A DNA stretch of 64,000 bases from Ananas comosus (Eukaryota > Streptophyta > Magnoliopsida > Poales > Bromeliaceae), in the NCBI RefSeq assembly GCF_001540865.1, contig NW_017893356.1:20073-84072 (forward strand), in the 5' to 3' direction. Position numbers and translations under genes: made by a program. The notes beneath the pieces were generated by a model. The model made no database searches. It worked only from the letters and a program-made list of their open reading frames with translations, and had not been told where the DNA came from. This document shows, in pieces, positions 49,768 to 60,351 of the stretch (the first letter of the stretch is position 1; each line of letters opens with the position of its first letter).

Positions 49768-49924
49768 CCGTCTTTAATCATTTTCCTCGCCCTCGCCGCC
49801 GATACGGTCGCCGCGAAGCGCGAGCTTATGCCTGATATACTAACTCCTCTTGATTAGGCTCACGAAAAATGATCACCTTGCTCTCACAATCAATAACCGC
49901 ATAATACTTAGAGAGCCAATCGAT

Positions 49925-50221
49925 CCCCAAGATTATATCGAAGCCCTACATTTGGTTTAGCACTAGCAAATCTGCTGGCATAATCCAGTCGCCTATCTGA
50001 ATTGGGCAAGCCAAGCAGTCCTCATGAACACTAAATGAATATTCTGGTGCCCCAACCCACCAATAATCCGGGATATACAATGCTTCAATGCCATGAGTTT
50101 TTGCAAATGATGCACTGATGAATGAATGAGATACACCTGTATTGAATAATTCTCTAGCTCTAGTGCCATTGATTAGAACAATACTTGCCACCATGTCATC
50201 TGGAACTGCAGACTCCTCCAC
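49925..50221 (-). pseudogene. Gypsy element 1 aspartic protease, catalytic Asp lost
   Basis: GTRARELFNTGVSHSFI holds the active-site region; the usual D-T-G triad reads N-T-G, so the enzyme would not cleave. It ends at a TAG after LLVLNQM (49946-49948). The frame continues past it as GFDIILG without shift, and the same stop occurs at the same place in element 2. Confidence 0.85.
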
Positions 50222-51506
50222 CTGAGTGGCAAAAACTCGTCACTAGGTGCTCGTGATCCCTCCGTCTGATGCGATGCTGATACACGTCCAGCCGACATAG
50301 CCGGCGGCAACCCCGCGAGTTGTCTTAAGGTAGAAGGAACTGATGCCGCCGTCGGTACAGACGACGCCCAACTCGGGCACTCTCGGGCCATATGCCCCGC
50401 TTGGCCGCACTTGTAATACTTTCCATCGCGTTGCGGGCATGCCGGCGGTCGATGATCACTGCCGCAAATAGCACAACAAGAAGGCCTCCAACTCCTCGAC
50501 TGCTGCCGGGGATATCGAGGGGGCTTCTTTGCATGCGACCGACCCTCAGCACCACCCACAGACCGCTTCTTGCCTTTGTCTCTTTCCTTGTCCATAGACC
50601 TGCGCTCTTCTCGCGCATAGGCATTGCCGTGCTCCGCCCACAATGCTAGATCGAAGACCTCTGCAAAGGTCATGAGCTTGAACCATTGCACGGCCTTGGC
50701 AATCTTCTGCCGAAGTCCTCGCAAGAACCAGTCGGCCCGATCCCGGTCATCTCGAACAACCTCCGGGACACAATCGATAATGTAGGAGAACTCTTGCCAT
50801 AGTTCCCCACCAATCGATCACCTTGCCTTAACTTGCGAAATTTATCTTGCAACTTCCGCTTCTCGGTATCAGAGAAGTAGTTCGCGAACATTAATCGCCG
50901 GAACTCCTCCCAAAGCATAGGCGGAAGGTCGGGGGATCGATCGCGCTTCACCCACTACCACCACACCTTCGCCGCCTTCTCCAAACAATGGGTGGCGAGG
51001 TGCACCTTATCCTTCTCCAAGGTATAAATATTCTCGAAGAGCATCTCCATCGAGTCAATCCATGACTCCACCATCGACGGCTCGACTTTCTCCCCGTCGA
51101 ACACGGGTGGGTTGAACTTCTTGAACATAACGAGAGCTGCAAGCGCATGCTCTCGCTCCTCCTCTGCCACAGTACTATCGGGATTTGAGGTTCCCAAACC
51201 GGCCGGCACCGCCGTGACTGGCATAGCTGCCGCGGCCACGCCCTCCACCACAGTCGACACTACTACAGGGGGCGCAGGGTGCTCGGCCCCCACTTGAGTC
51301 GCCGCCCCCTGCTGTCGCTCCAAGGCCTCTTGAAGCCTTTGAATCTTCTCCCCCTGGCGTTGAACGGATTTCGCTTGCCGCCGCACTACTCTAATAAGCG
51401 CGGACACTTGCTCCCGAAGCTCCCCGTCGCCGGTCGCTCCGGATTGCTCGGGGGCCGCATTCGGCTCCTTGAGCCTCGACCTTGTTCGGGGTCTACCATG
51501 AGGCAT
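50173..51506 (-). pseudogene. Gypsy element 1 gag, broken
   Basis: The ATG at 51506 opens a basic N-terminus (MPHGRPRTRSR), a coiled-coil-like Gln/Arg-rich stretch, and the retrotransposon gag domain (SWIDSMEMLFE, HCLEKAAKVWW). A TAG interrupts it at 50955. The frame reopens through MLWEEFRRLMFANYFSDTEK and shifts by one base near 50815. The nucleocapsid part has CAICGSDH and a CCHC knuckle whose first Cys is Tyr (KYYKCGQAGHMAREC). Gag would form the particle packaging element RNA. 48-90% of the domain is readable but the gene is dead. Confidence 0.88.
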
Positions 51507-51818
51507 CGCTTCCTGAAATGTACCAATTCATGTTAGCTACAGAACCAACATACTCAAAAAAATCCAATCCAGTGAAAGCAAACGAGTGAAATCATTCTCA
51601 TTCCAAAGCATTATGTCGTTGGCCGCCCAACACAACACGTGAAATAGAGAACAAATATCAACTTGGATTAGCCCCTAACAACATTAGAGACTTACTAACA
51701 TCAACCCAATCATGAAGCTTTCGCTATACTTTGATTCTATGCCACTCACGTTTTCTAGATCCGTAAGGTTTTCTATTTCCTAAGAGTCTCTAGGTTCATC
51801 CTATACTTTCACTTTTCA

Positions 51819-51831
51819 GGCTCTGATACCA
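51819..51831 (-). promoter_or_regulatory. Primer binding site, initiator-tRNA-Met type (element 1)
   Basis: TGGTATCAGAGCC on the minus strand, 7 nt from the LTR end at 51839. It is complementary to the 3' end of plant initiator tRNA-Met, the usual primer for chromoviruses of this group. It fixes element 1 as running right to left. Confidence 0.9.
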
Positions 51832-51838
51832 TTATATC

Positions 51839-52130
51839 TGTCACATCCCGGGACCGCCTATTCTATCGATTCGGGCACGTCGAGCAGACGCCGAACGGAC
51901 AGCACCTCCCCTATCCGACCAAAGCTTATCACAAGTACTGATCAAGTATATATGAATTCTACACAGCGGAACAAAGATATACATGGCTTGCACGAGGACA
52001 AGCAATAGCCAAAAGTGAAAGTACTAAACTACACATTATACAAGTACAATGATTAACTTTCAATCACTTACATGCATTAAACCACATGTTACATTTACAT
52101 TCTTTTCATTATTTTTTTTATACATCACAT
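51839..52130 (-). mobile_element. 5' LTR of gypsy element 1, only its 3' end left
   Basis: TGTCACATCCCGGGACC at the left edge is the 3' end of a minus-strand LTR next to the primer binding site. The rest, to the right, is cut off by a plus-strand LTR starting at 52131, so only about 290 bp remain contiguous. The retained part matches the 3' section of family-A LTRs (compare 55380-55559). Confidence 0.78.
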
Positions 52131-52904
52131 TGTAACGTATCACTTTTCCGTAAAAGTGTGCCGAGTTTCGTCGAAATGAGCAGAACGCGGAGTTGGACAA
52201 GTTAGAATGAGCTACAATGGGTTCTAAGACCTTTAGGGCCATTGTATAGGGTGTGTGGACCCGTGAGAGCAAGCCTGTGAAAATCTGGCTAAGTACCAAA
52301 ATTTGTGCTCTCGGGGTCCGGACCCTAGCAGCAGGGTACGGACCTCGTACGCGTGAAATGCCCTGCGCAGGCAGGCTGGTGGGGTTTTGCTCTCGAGGTC
52401 CGGACCCTAGCTGCCGGGTCCGGACCCCGTACGCGAAATTTGCCCTGAGTGGGTTGCCAGAGTGTGGTATTGCTCTCGGGGTCTGGACCTTACCTTCAGG
52501 GTCCGGACCCCGCATGCGAAAAATGCCCAGTGAGGGCTGTTGTGAAAAATGGAAAAGAGAGGGGTTTAAGTGTTATTGTCACATGAGAGGGGTGTATAGA
52601 AGTGAATGGTATTGAGGGAGAGCTCATTTGCTCTCATTCTAATAGCTAGGGCATCCCTCTCTCTCTAAAAACCCTCTTTCTCTTTCCTTCTCTCTAGATC
52701 TTGAGCAATGGGAGGAGTTTTGGAGGAGAAGGCTTGGAGAAGAAGCTTCCCAAGGTGGTGGCAAGCTTGTGCAAGGGCTTTGAAGGAAAGCTTTGAACCC
52801 TAAGTAAGTTTTTGAGGATTTCTAGGGTTTCCAAGTTAGGGCTTGGGTTTGTTTCCTTCTAGCATGCTTCTAGGAGGTGATTAGAGGATTTTTCCCCCAT
52901 AGTG
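52131..52904 (+). mobile_element. LTR fragment with GGGTCCGGACCC palindromes
   Basis: Starts TGTAACGTATCACTTTTCC. Three modules of CTCTCGGGGTCCGGACCC type plus an inverted partner followed by CG(T/C)A(C/T)GCG lie at 52306-52517, then a CTCTCTCTCTAAAAACC tract and GGAGGAG-rich sequence. It stops where the family-A LTR of element 2 begins at 52905, so that LTR inserted into it or displaced it. Closest to the minus-strand LTR at 4816-6211. Confidence 0.75.
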
Positions 52905-55559
52905 TGTAATATACCGAAAATTCGGAAAATAAATATCGAACTTTAGTCAAATTGACCAAAGTGCGAGGATGGTACACTTCGGAAAGTCCGAAGGTGTTAA
53001 AATGATCAAAAGTGAGTTACGGAAGGTTTTCGAGAGCTAAAGAATCAAATTCTGCAAAACTGCAGATTTTGAGCTCTCGGGGACCGGTCCCTGGTGGGTG
53101 AGACCGGTCCCCGAACGCCCATGAATTGAGACAGCCGAAAAATCGGCTAAGTCCTGAGAAAGTAGCTCTCGGGAACCGGTCCCTGTCCGAGAGACCGGTC
53201 CCCGAGAGACCGGTCCCACAAGGAGAGACCGGTTGCACTGCGCGCAGCAGCTTTGGCTGCGCTGGGACGACGTTCGGGAACCGGTCCCTAAAGGAGAGAC
53301 CGGTCCCTGCCTGCGCGAACTGCCCAGTTCGGGCAGTGTATTAAAGTGAAAGTTGAGGGGTTTAGCTGCAATTTTGCAACCCAATAGGCTATGTATTGGG
53401 GTAAATGAGGGATTTCTCTCATTTTCACCCTCTCATTCCCTCTCTTCTCTCCCTCTCTCTCTAGAAGACAAAGGAGAAGAAGAAGAAAGGAAGAAAAGAA
53501 GGAAAGGAAGGAGAAGAAAGTGAAGAAGAAGATCAAAGAGCAAAAGGAGCTTCATCTTCTTCCTCTCTAGTGCAAGTTAGGGCAAGCTTTGAGGTAAGCT
53601 TTGCCCCTTTTGATGATTACTCCCAAACTAGGGTTTGGGTAGACCTAGAATTGGTTTTTATGGAGTTTTTAGAGTATTTGAAGCTTTCTTTTTGCTTCTT
53701 TAGAGATCAAAACCATGGTTGAGCTCAAGGTGAGCTTCAACCCACCTCTAATGGTGAAATCCAAACTAGGGTTTGGAGTGAGCTAAGAATGGTTCTAATG
53801 GACTATTTAGAGTATAATGAAGCTACTCTTGCTTCCCAATGAGATCAAACCCTAGGTTTGATATGTGTATTGGAGCTAGGGCACCAAATTGGGGCTTTTG
53901 CTCGTGAAGGTTTCTAAGCGCAATTGACCTTCTAAAAACCTGATTGAGGGTATTTCCGACGCGTTGGTGCGTTCGGAATAGCATTACGAAAAGTCTATAG
54001 AAGGATATGGGCAAAATGGCCTAAGTTGGCTTCGTTTTGCCGCAGGTAAAGAACGAAGGAACTAAAAATCCCGAGAAAGATCGTCGGAGCACCTAAAGAG
54101 ACCTACAAGGTGGGTAGTGCTTCTCAAACTCATTGAACTTCTCTCTATGCCTAATGTGTCATTCATTTGAGCATGTGTAATATATTGTTGCATGCATATT
54201 AGGGTAAAGTAATGATAAGAATGTGATGATAGCGATTGTGAGTACAACTTGCTTATAATGATGGTAGAGAACCAAATAAATGTCAAAACCCTAAGTGTAT
54301 GCATTAGAAAAAAAGTGAGCACCCAAAGTGAGCAAAAGAACAGAGTGACACTATGACATAGATCGAGTGGCATTTGAAAATGTAAAGTAAAGAGACACTA
54401 GAGTTAGTGTAATGCAAAGAACCAGAGTGATGAAAAGAATGATGAAAATGACAATGTGTAGAGTAAAGTAAAGTGGGGCAATAAGAACAAGTATTGTAAC
54501 GAACAAGAATGCTAGAGTTAGCAAGAGTAAAGAAATGTAAAGAATGTAATTGCATGAGTTTGCAACATAAAGTGATGTAAAGAACACTAGAGCTAGTGTA
54601 AAGTCAAGATTGAACTTATAAATCCTTTGAGTTAAGGATATGATCATACTTGCTATGAGTTCCGTGCTCGAGGGCGGTCGCTCCCCCTCGGGCGATGCGC
54701 TCCGGAGTTATGCATCACGGGTTGGAGTAAACCCGAAGGACGGTCCTAGCTGGTGAGTTCCTGCGATGATGGACTTAATGTGAAGCAAGTTAATGTGGCG
54801 ATACCCCCGGGTTAGCCTTGAGATTAAAGAACGAAGAAGAAAGAGCAAAGAATAAAGAACAAAGTACAAAGTAAAGTCAAAGAATGAATGAGTTTGCATA
54901 ATCCGCATTTATTTAATGTTGAGCATACTTCTTGCTTATTGTTCAGGCATATTAGCATCACGTTATAGATTGGTTACTATGCAGCTTATTCTTTCTATTA
55001 TGCCTGAGTTAGTCCTAGTGGAAAAGTCGGTGATGTTGAGGCCGAACCCACTGGGAACTTTGTTGTAGTTCTCACCCCACTATTTCCACAGAGCCGGGAC
55101 CGAGCGAGCCGGCGAGCGACCGAGGTAAAGGTATCGCGCCTTAGTCAGAGGCCACCAAAGTTGAGTTTCATTTTGTAGTAAAGTACCCTATGATCATCTT
55201 TTGTATATGATGATGAATGATGTAAAGAAAAGAGTGTAATGTATATTTTGAGGTAAATGTGATGTAAGAAAGAAATGATGTAATGAAATGCAAAGAATCC
55301 TAAATGTAAGAAATGGATGCAATGTATGTGATCTAAAATGAATCATATTACTTGTGTAGGTGTTTAGTTTCCTTTCTTTCACTAATGGCCATTGCTTACC
55401 CTCGTGTAAGCCGTTTGTGTATGTTTCCGCTAGTGCAATTCTTGTTTGAATTTTGTACATGTGATGAGCCTTGGGCGGATAGGGGAAACTCTGTCCGTTC
55501 GGCGTCTGTTTGACGTGCTCGGGTCGAGCCAAATTGGCATCGATTCCCGGGGCGTGACA
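52905..55559 (+). mobile_element. 5' LTR of gypsy element 2, family A, 2655 bp
   Basis: Starts TGTAATATACCGAAAATTC, ends CCCGGGGCGTGACA, and is followed within 7 nt by a primer binding site, so it is a 5' LTR rather than a solo. It is very close to the solo LTR at 1096-3776. Contents: a GGGACCGGTCCC array (53075-53310), a CTCTCTCTCTAG tract (53450-53465), CACTAGAGTTAGTGTAA-type repeats (54380-54600), and CTCCGGAG (54700-54707). The flanking pentamer at the left is TAGTG; no matching 3' LTR is seen downstream. Confidence 0.93.
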
Positions 55560-55566
55560 GATAGGT

Positions 55567-55579
55567 TGGTATCAGAGCC
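55567..55579 (+). promoter_or_regulatory. Primer binding site, initiator-tRNA-Met type (element 2)
   Basis: TGGTATCAGAGCC, 7 nt after the LTR end at 55559, identical to the site of element 1. The 55580-55884 leader between it and gag is noncoding. Confidence 0.93.
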
Positions 55580-55884
55580 AATAGTGAAAGAAGAGGAATG
55601 GACCTAGAGACCTTAGGATTGGAAGGCCTTAAGGATCTAGGAAACGTGAGTGACGTGGGATCAAAGTTAGCGAAAGCATGTGATTGGGTTAAGTTGGAAC
55701 GTCTCTAATGTGATTAGAGGCTAAGTTTAATTTTCGTTTATCCTCTACTTCTAGTGTTGTGTCGGGCGGCCGACGACATGACGCTTGAGGCAAGGATGAA
55801 TGTGCATGTTGCTTTCGCCTAATTGTATATGGTCAAGTAATGTTGGTCAAGTGACTAATGTGAGTTGCTTCTTTTCAGGAAGCA

Positions 55885-57340
55885 ATGGCACCTCGACGTC
55901 GATCACAAGCAAGGTCGATGCCGGAGGAAGCGAATGCGGTGCTCGAGCAATCCGGAGCAAGTGGCGACGGAGAGCTTAGGGAACAAATGGCCGCGCTTAT
56001 TGGCGTAGTGCGGCAGCAAGCAGAGTCTGTTCAACGCCAAGGGGAGCAGATTCAGCGGCTCTAGGAGGCCATGGAGCGCCAGCGGGCGGCGGCGGCCCAG
56101 GCGGGTGTCGAGCATGTCCCGCCACCTGTGGTAGTGCCGAGTGTTGTCGAGGGAGCGGCGGCGGCGGCAGCTGTTCCAGTTACAGTGGTACCGGCCGGCT
56201 CGGGAACTTCGAATCCCGATAGTGCGGCGGTAGAAGCGGAGCTGGAGCGCACGTTGGCGGCGCTTATACAATTCAAGAAGTTCGATCCACCTACCTTTGA
56301 AGGCGGTTTGGTGGAGCCAGCGGTCGTGGAGTCATGGATCGACTCAATGGAGACGCTCTTCGAGGACTTGAATACCTCGGAGAAGGATAAAGTGTACCTT
56401 GCCACACACTGTCTTGAGAAAGCGGCAAAGGTGTGGTGGAAGCGAGTTAAGACAAGGTGATCGATCGGTGGGAGAGTACGAGCAAGAATTCTCTCACATC
56501 ATCGATTGCGTTCCCGACGTTGTTCATGATGATCGGGACCGGGCGGATTGGTTCTTGCGAGGACTTCAACCCCGGATTTATGAGAAGGTGCAAATCTTGA
56601 AGTTATCGACCTTTGCGGAGGTCTTTGATCGAGCCTTGTGGGCGGAGCATGGTAGCGCCCATGTACGTGAGGAACGGGAAGCTATTGCCGAGTCGAAGGA
56701 CAAAGGCAAGAAGAGAACGGCGGGTGGTGCCGGGGGCCGGCCAAATACTAAGAAACCCCCTCGGTATCCCCGACAGCAAACGAGGAATTGGAGACCACCT
56801 CGATGTGTTATTTGTGGTGGTGAACACAAGGTGTCGACTTGCCCCCAGCGAGACGGCAAATGTTTCAAGTGCGGCCAACCGGGACATCTTATCCGGGAGT
56901 GCCCGTCGTGGACGTCGTCTGCGCCGACGACGGCATCAGCACCGTCTACCCCGAGACAGCTTGCGAGGTTGCCACCAGCGATGTCGGCTGGGCGCGCGTC
57001 ATCACCGCGTCAGCCGGAGGGATCGAGATCGCCTAGCGGCCGAGTCTTTGCAGCTCAGGTGGAGGAGCAGCAACCTGCAGCACCCGACGACGTCGTGGCA
57101 GGTATAATTGTGATTAAAGGCACTAGAGCTAGAACAGTGTTTGATACAGGCGCATCTCATTCATTCATTAGCACTTCATTTGCTAAGACTCATGGCATAG
57201 AGATGGTGTACAATGAGGATTACTGGTGGGTGAACGCTCCAGAGCATTCATTCAGTGTCCATAACGAGTGTTTGGCGTGTCCAGTGCAAATAGGCGATTG
57301 GATTATGCCGATTGATCTGCTAGTGCTAGATCAGATGTAG
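55885..57340 (+). pseudogene. Gypsy element 2 gag and protease, broken
   Basis: The ATG at 55885 opens MAPRRRSQARSMPEE, reaches a TAG at codon 60 (56062-56064), and continues in frame through SWIDSMETLFEDLN and HCLEKAAKVWWKRV. There the sequence jumps to LRQGDRSVGEYEQEF, skipping about 40 residues present in element 1 and changing frame, so a deletion removed part of the gag domain. The nucleocapsid CCHC knuckle CFKCGQPGHLIREC is intact, as is the protease site VFDTGASHSFI (D-T-G). The frame ends at a TAG after LLVLDQM (57338-57340). The protein would build the particle and process the polyprotein. Confidence 0.9.
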
Positions 57341-58855
57341 GGATTCGATGTTATCTTGGGAACCAACTGGCTCTCCAAGTACTATGCGGTGATAGATTGT
57401 GAAAGCAAGGTGATCACTTTTCGTGAGCCTAATCAAGAAGAGTTAGTCTATCAAGCGTGCAAGAGTAGGCGCTTTGCGGCGACCATATCGTCAGTAAGGG
57501 CGAAGAGAATGATCAAGGGTGGATGTAAGGCCTATTTGGCAACCATGGTTGATGGCCGTAGGGAGCACCCAGACCTTGGAAGTATCCGGGTTGCGTGTGA
57601 GTTTCCGGATGTGTTTCCGGCGGAATTACCGGGACGGCCACCGGACCGGGAAGTTGAATTTGTCATTGACCTGATTCCCGGGGCGGAACCAGTTTCGAAG
57701 GCTCCGTACAGAATGGCACCGGTAGAGCTAAAAGAGCTAAAAGGCCAACTACAGGACTTGCTCGATAAGGGCTTCGTGAGGCCGAGTGTGTCACCATGGG
57801 GAGCTCCGGTGCTATTTGTGAAGAAAAAGGATGACACACTTCGACTCTGCGTGGATTATCGCGAGTTGAACAAGGTAACGATAAAGAACAAGTACCCGTT
57901 GCCAAGGATTGACGATCTATTCGATCAGTTGCAAGGGTCCAAGGTGTATTCGAAGATTGATCTCCAATCGGGGTATCATCAACTAAAGATAAGGCCGAAG
58001 GATGTGCACAAAACGGCATACCGTACGCGGTATGGCCATTATGAGTTCACGGTAATGCCGTTTGGGCTTACTAATGCCCCGGCAGCATTCATGGACTTGA
58101 TGAACCGAGTCTTTAGGTCGTTGTTGGATCGATGCGTCGTGGTGTTCATAGACGACGTATTGGTCTATTCGAAAAGTGAAGAGGAGCACGAAGAGCATCT
58201 GAGAGCTGTGTTGCAAATACTCAGACAAGAGAAGCTCTATGCAAAGTTAAAGAAGTGTGACTTTTGGCTAAAGGAGGTCACATTCTTAGGTCATGTGGTA
58301 TCGGGCGATGGAGTTTCGGTAGACCCGAAGAAAGTAGAGGCGATCAAGGATTGGCCTCGCCCAACGAATGTAGCCGAGATCCGCAGTTTTCTTGGACTGG
58401 CGGGCTACTATCGGCGGTTCGTGGAGGGGTTCGCCAAGATAACCACTCCACTGACGCGCCTCATGCATAAAGGAGTAAAGTACGTGTGGAGCGACGATTG
58501 CGATCGAAGCTTCGAGGAGTTAAAGAGCAGGTTGACGTCGACCCCGGTGCTTGCCTTGCCAACCCCGGGAGAGACCTTTGTAGTGTACAGTGATGCCTCA
58601 TATGTTGGTCTCGGGTGTGTATTAATGCAGAACGGGCGGGTCATTGCTTATGCATCGCGCCAGTTAAAGAGTTATGAGAAAAACTACCCGATTCACGACC
58701 TTGAGTTAGCCGCGGTGATTTTCGCGCTAAAGCTTTGGAGGCATTACTTGTATGGTGAACATTGTGAGGTATACACGATCACAAAAGTCTATAGTACTTG
58801 TTTCACTCCAGAAGAGTTGGAATTATGCGACAACGGGCGGTGGTGGAATTGTTGA
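57341..58855 (+). pseudogene. Gypsy element 2 pol: RT and RNase H
   Basis: In frame with gag past the [18 protein letters not shown], then RT motifs [73 protein letters not shown] and [12 protein letters not shown] (catalytic Asp pair at 58151-58156), followed by RNase H with [33 protein letters not shown] and [13 protein letters not shown]. This stretch is open for about 1.4 kb without a frameshift, then loses frame abruptly after 58765. As a gene it is nearly intact in RT. The polyprotein depends on passing the stops in gag. Clade: chromovirus, Tekay/Del-like by similarity to element 1. Confidence 0.93.
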
Positions 58856-59770
58856 AGGACTATGATGTCACTATTATACCACCCCGGAAAAGCCAATGTC
58901 GTGGCCGGATGCTCTAAGTAGAAAATCGGGGAATCTTAGCGCAGGCGATTAGGCCCTCAAGACTATTACAAAGGAAAATGAAAGAATTGGGTTGGAAGTA
59001 GGGTTGGCCGGGCGAGTGCGGGTACACTTGCGATTAGTGGGTGCAACCGCCTATTCGAGAGAATCAAAGAGTTACAGTTCGGATCTTATCTCCAAGAGAT
59101 GTTCGAGGGTGATGTGAGGACGGTAAGAGTCCGAAGATTTTGGCGGTGGAGTTGATGCGACTTCGATTTCGAAATATTGATTGCGTGCAAGATGAAGAGT
59201 TACGGAAGTCGATTATGCAAGAAGCGCATTCATCTTTTAGTGTAACCCCGATGGCACTAATGTACAAGGAAGTTGAAAGAGCATATTGGTTGGCGGTGTA
59301 TAAAAGAGAGTTTGGGGAGTTTCGTGGCGCAATGTTTAACGTGCAACAAGTGAGCTGTAGCGCGATTTCGGCAGGGAAAGTAAAGTTTTGCATACCGTTG
59401 GGGAATGGGAAGAAATAGCATGTGGACTTTGTTACTGGTGTTTGCTCGATCAAGGCGGGACTGGACGATATGGTGTGATTAGTGATCGATTGACAGTCGG
59501 AACACTTGTTGCCTGATAATCTACGTGTCGGAGACAAGTAGGCAAAATTATTCGAACGAGGTTGTTTGAGACTTATGGCCCTGGTCAGTATCGATTGGTG
59601 GTCAGATGCGACCCCGGTTCATCCATTTGGAAGAGTTATGCAAGACGCTGTAGGCACACGGTCGATTAGTACAGCGTTTTATCTCAAAGTGAATGGACAT
59701 CGGAACGGACGGATAGAATCTTGAGGATTTACTTCGAGTCGTGTGTGCTAGATTTAATAGGAGGAGGATG
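58856..59770 (+). pseudogene. Gypsy element 2 RNase H end and integrase, indel-ridden
   Basis: Recognisable only at the nucleotide level or in short frames: a [13 protein letters not shown] stretch (58890-58925), ELRKSIMQEAHSSF (zinc-finger start, 59196-59235), FGEFRGAMFN (CQQ region, 59310-59360), a core start near 59412 resembling VDFVTG, the SDRDP region near 59600, and a GQSERT-like stretch near 59700. Frame changes every 10-20 bp. The order matches integrase of element 1. Then the sequence switches to an RT-region copy. Confidence 0.7.
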
Positions 59771-59794
59771 ATGATTCTTCACTATGGCGATGAG

Positions 59795-60345
59795 CGTAGG
59801 AAAATGATTAAGGGTGGATGTAGGCCTATTTTGGATACTTCATGGTGATCAGAAGAAACCCCGAATTGGAATATAGAGTTAGGTAATCAACCAAGTATTT
59901 CGACTAGTGTTTCGAGCGAGTTACGGGATTGCCACCCGGACCGGGAGTCAGTTCGTAATGATTTGTTTCCCGGCAGCGCGCAATTTCGGCTTGTATGAAT
60001 GAGGTGAAGTAAAGGAGCTAAAGGCCAGTTACAAGATTTGCTCTGATAAAAGGCTTTGTGAGGCCCGAGGTGATCACGTGGGAGAGTCAGGTGTATTGTA
60101 AGAAGAAAGATGGCCACTTTGACTTGCGTTGATACTATCGGCGAGGTTTAAACAAGTGACGGTCAAGATAAGTACCATTGGAGATAGGATTGACCGTTTG
60201 ACTGTTACAAGGGGCGGGTATACTCGAAGTAGACTTTGGTTTGGAATAGTCAACAGTTGAAGAATATCGGGCTATAAGGTGTGCATAATAACAGTGTATG
60301 TATGCAGGTACGGCCATATGAGTTTCGGTAATGGTTTGGGTAACG
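59795..60345 (+). pseudogene. Second, degenerate copy of the gypsy RT start
   Basis: Aligns by eye with 57508-58085: AATGATTAAGGGTGGATGTA, GCCACCCGGACCGGGA, TGTTTCCCGG, GAGCTAAAGGCCAGTTACAA, AAGAAAGATGGCCAC. Dense indels. It is plus strand, like element 2, but lies after integrase, so it comes from another copy. It ends against the minus-strand LTR at 60352. Confidence 0.75.
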
Positions 60346-60351
60346 AATGGC

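Noticed and set aside
55567..55579. tRNA-Met gene
   Set aside because: Only the 13-nt primer-complementary sequence is present beside an LTR; no cloverleaf.
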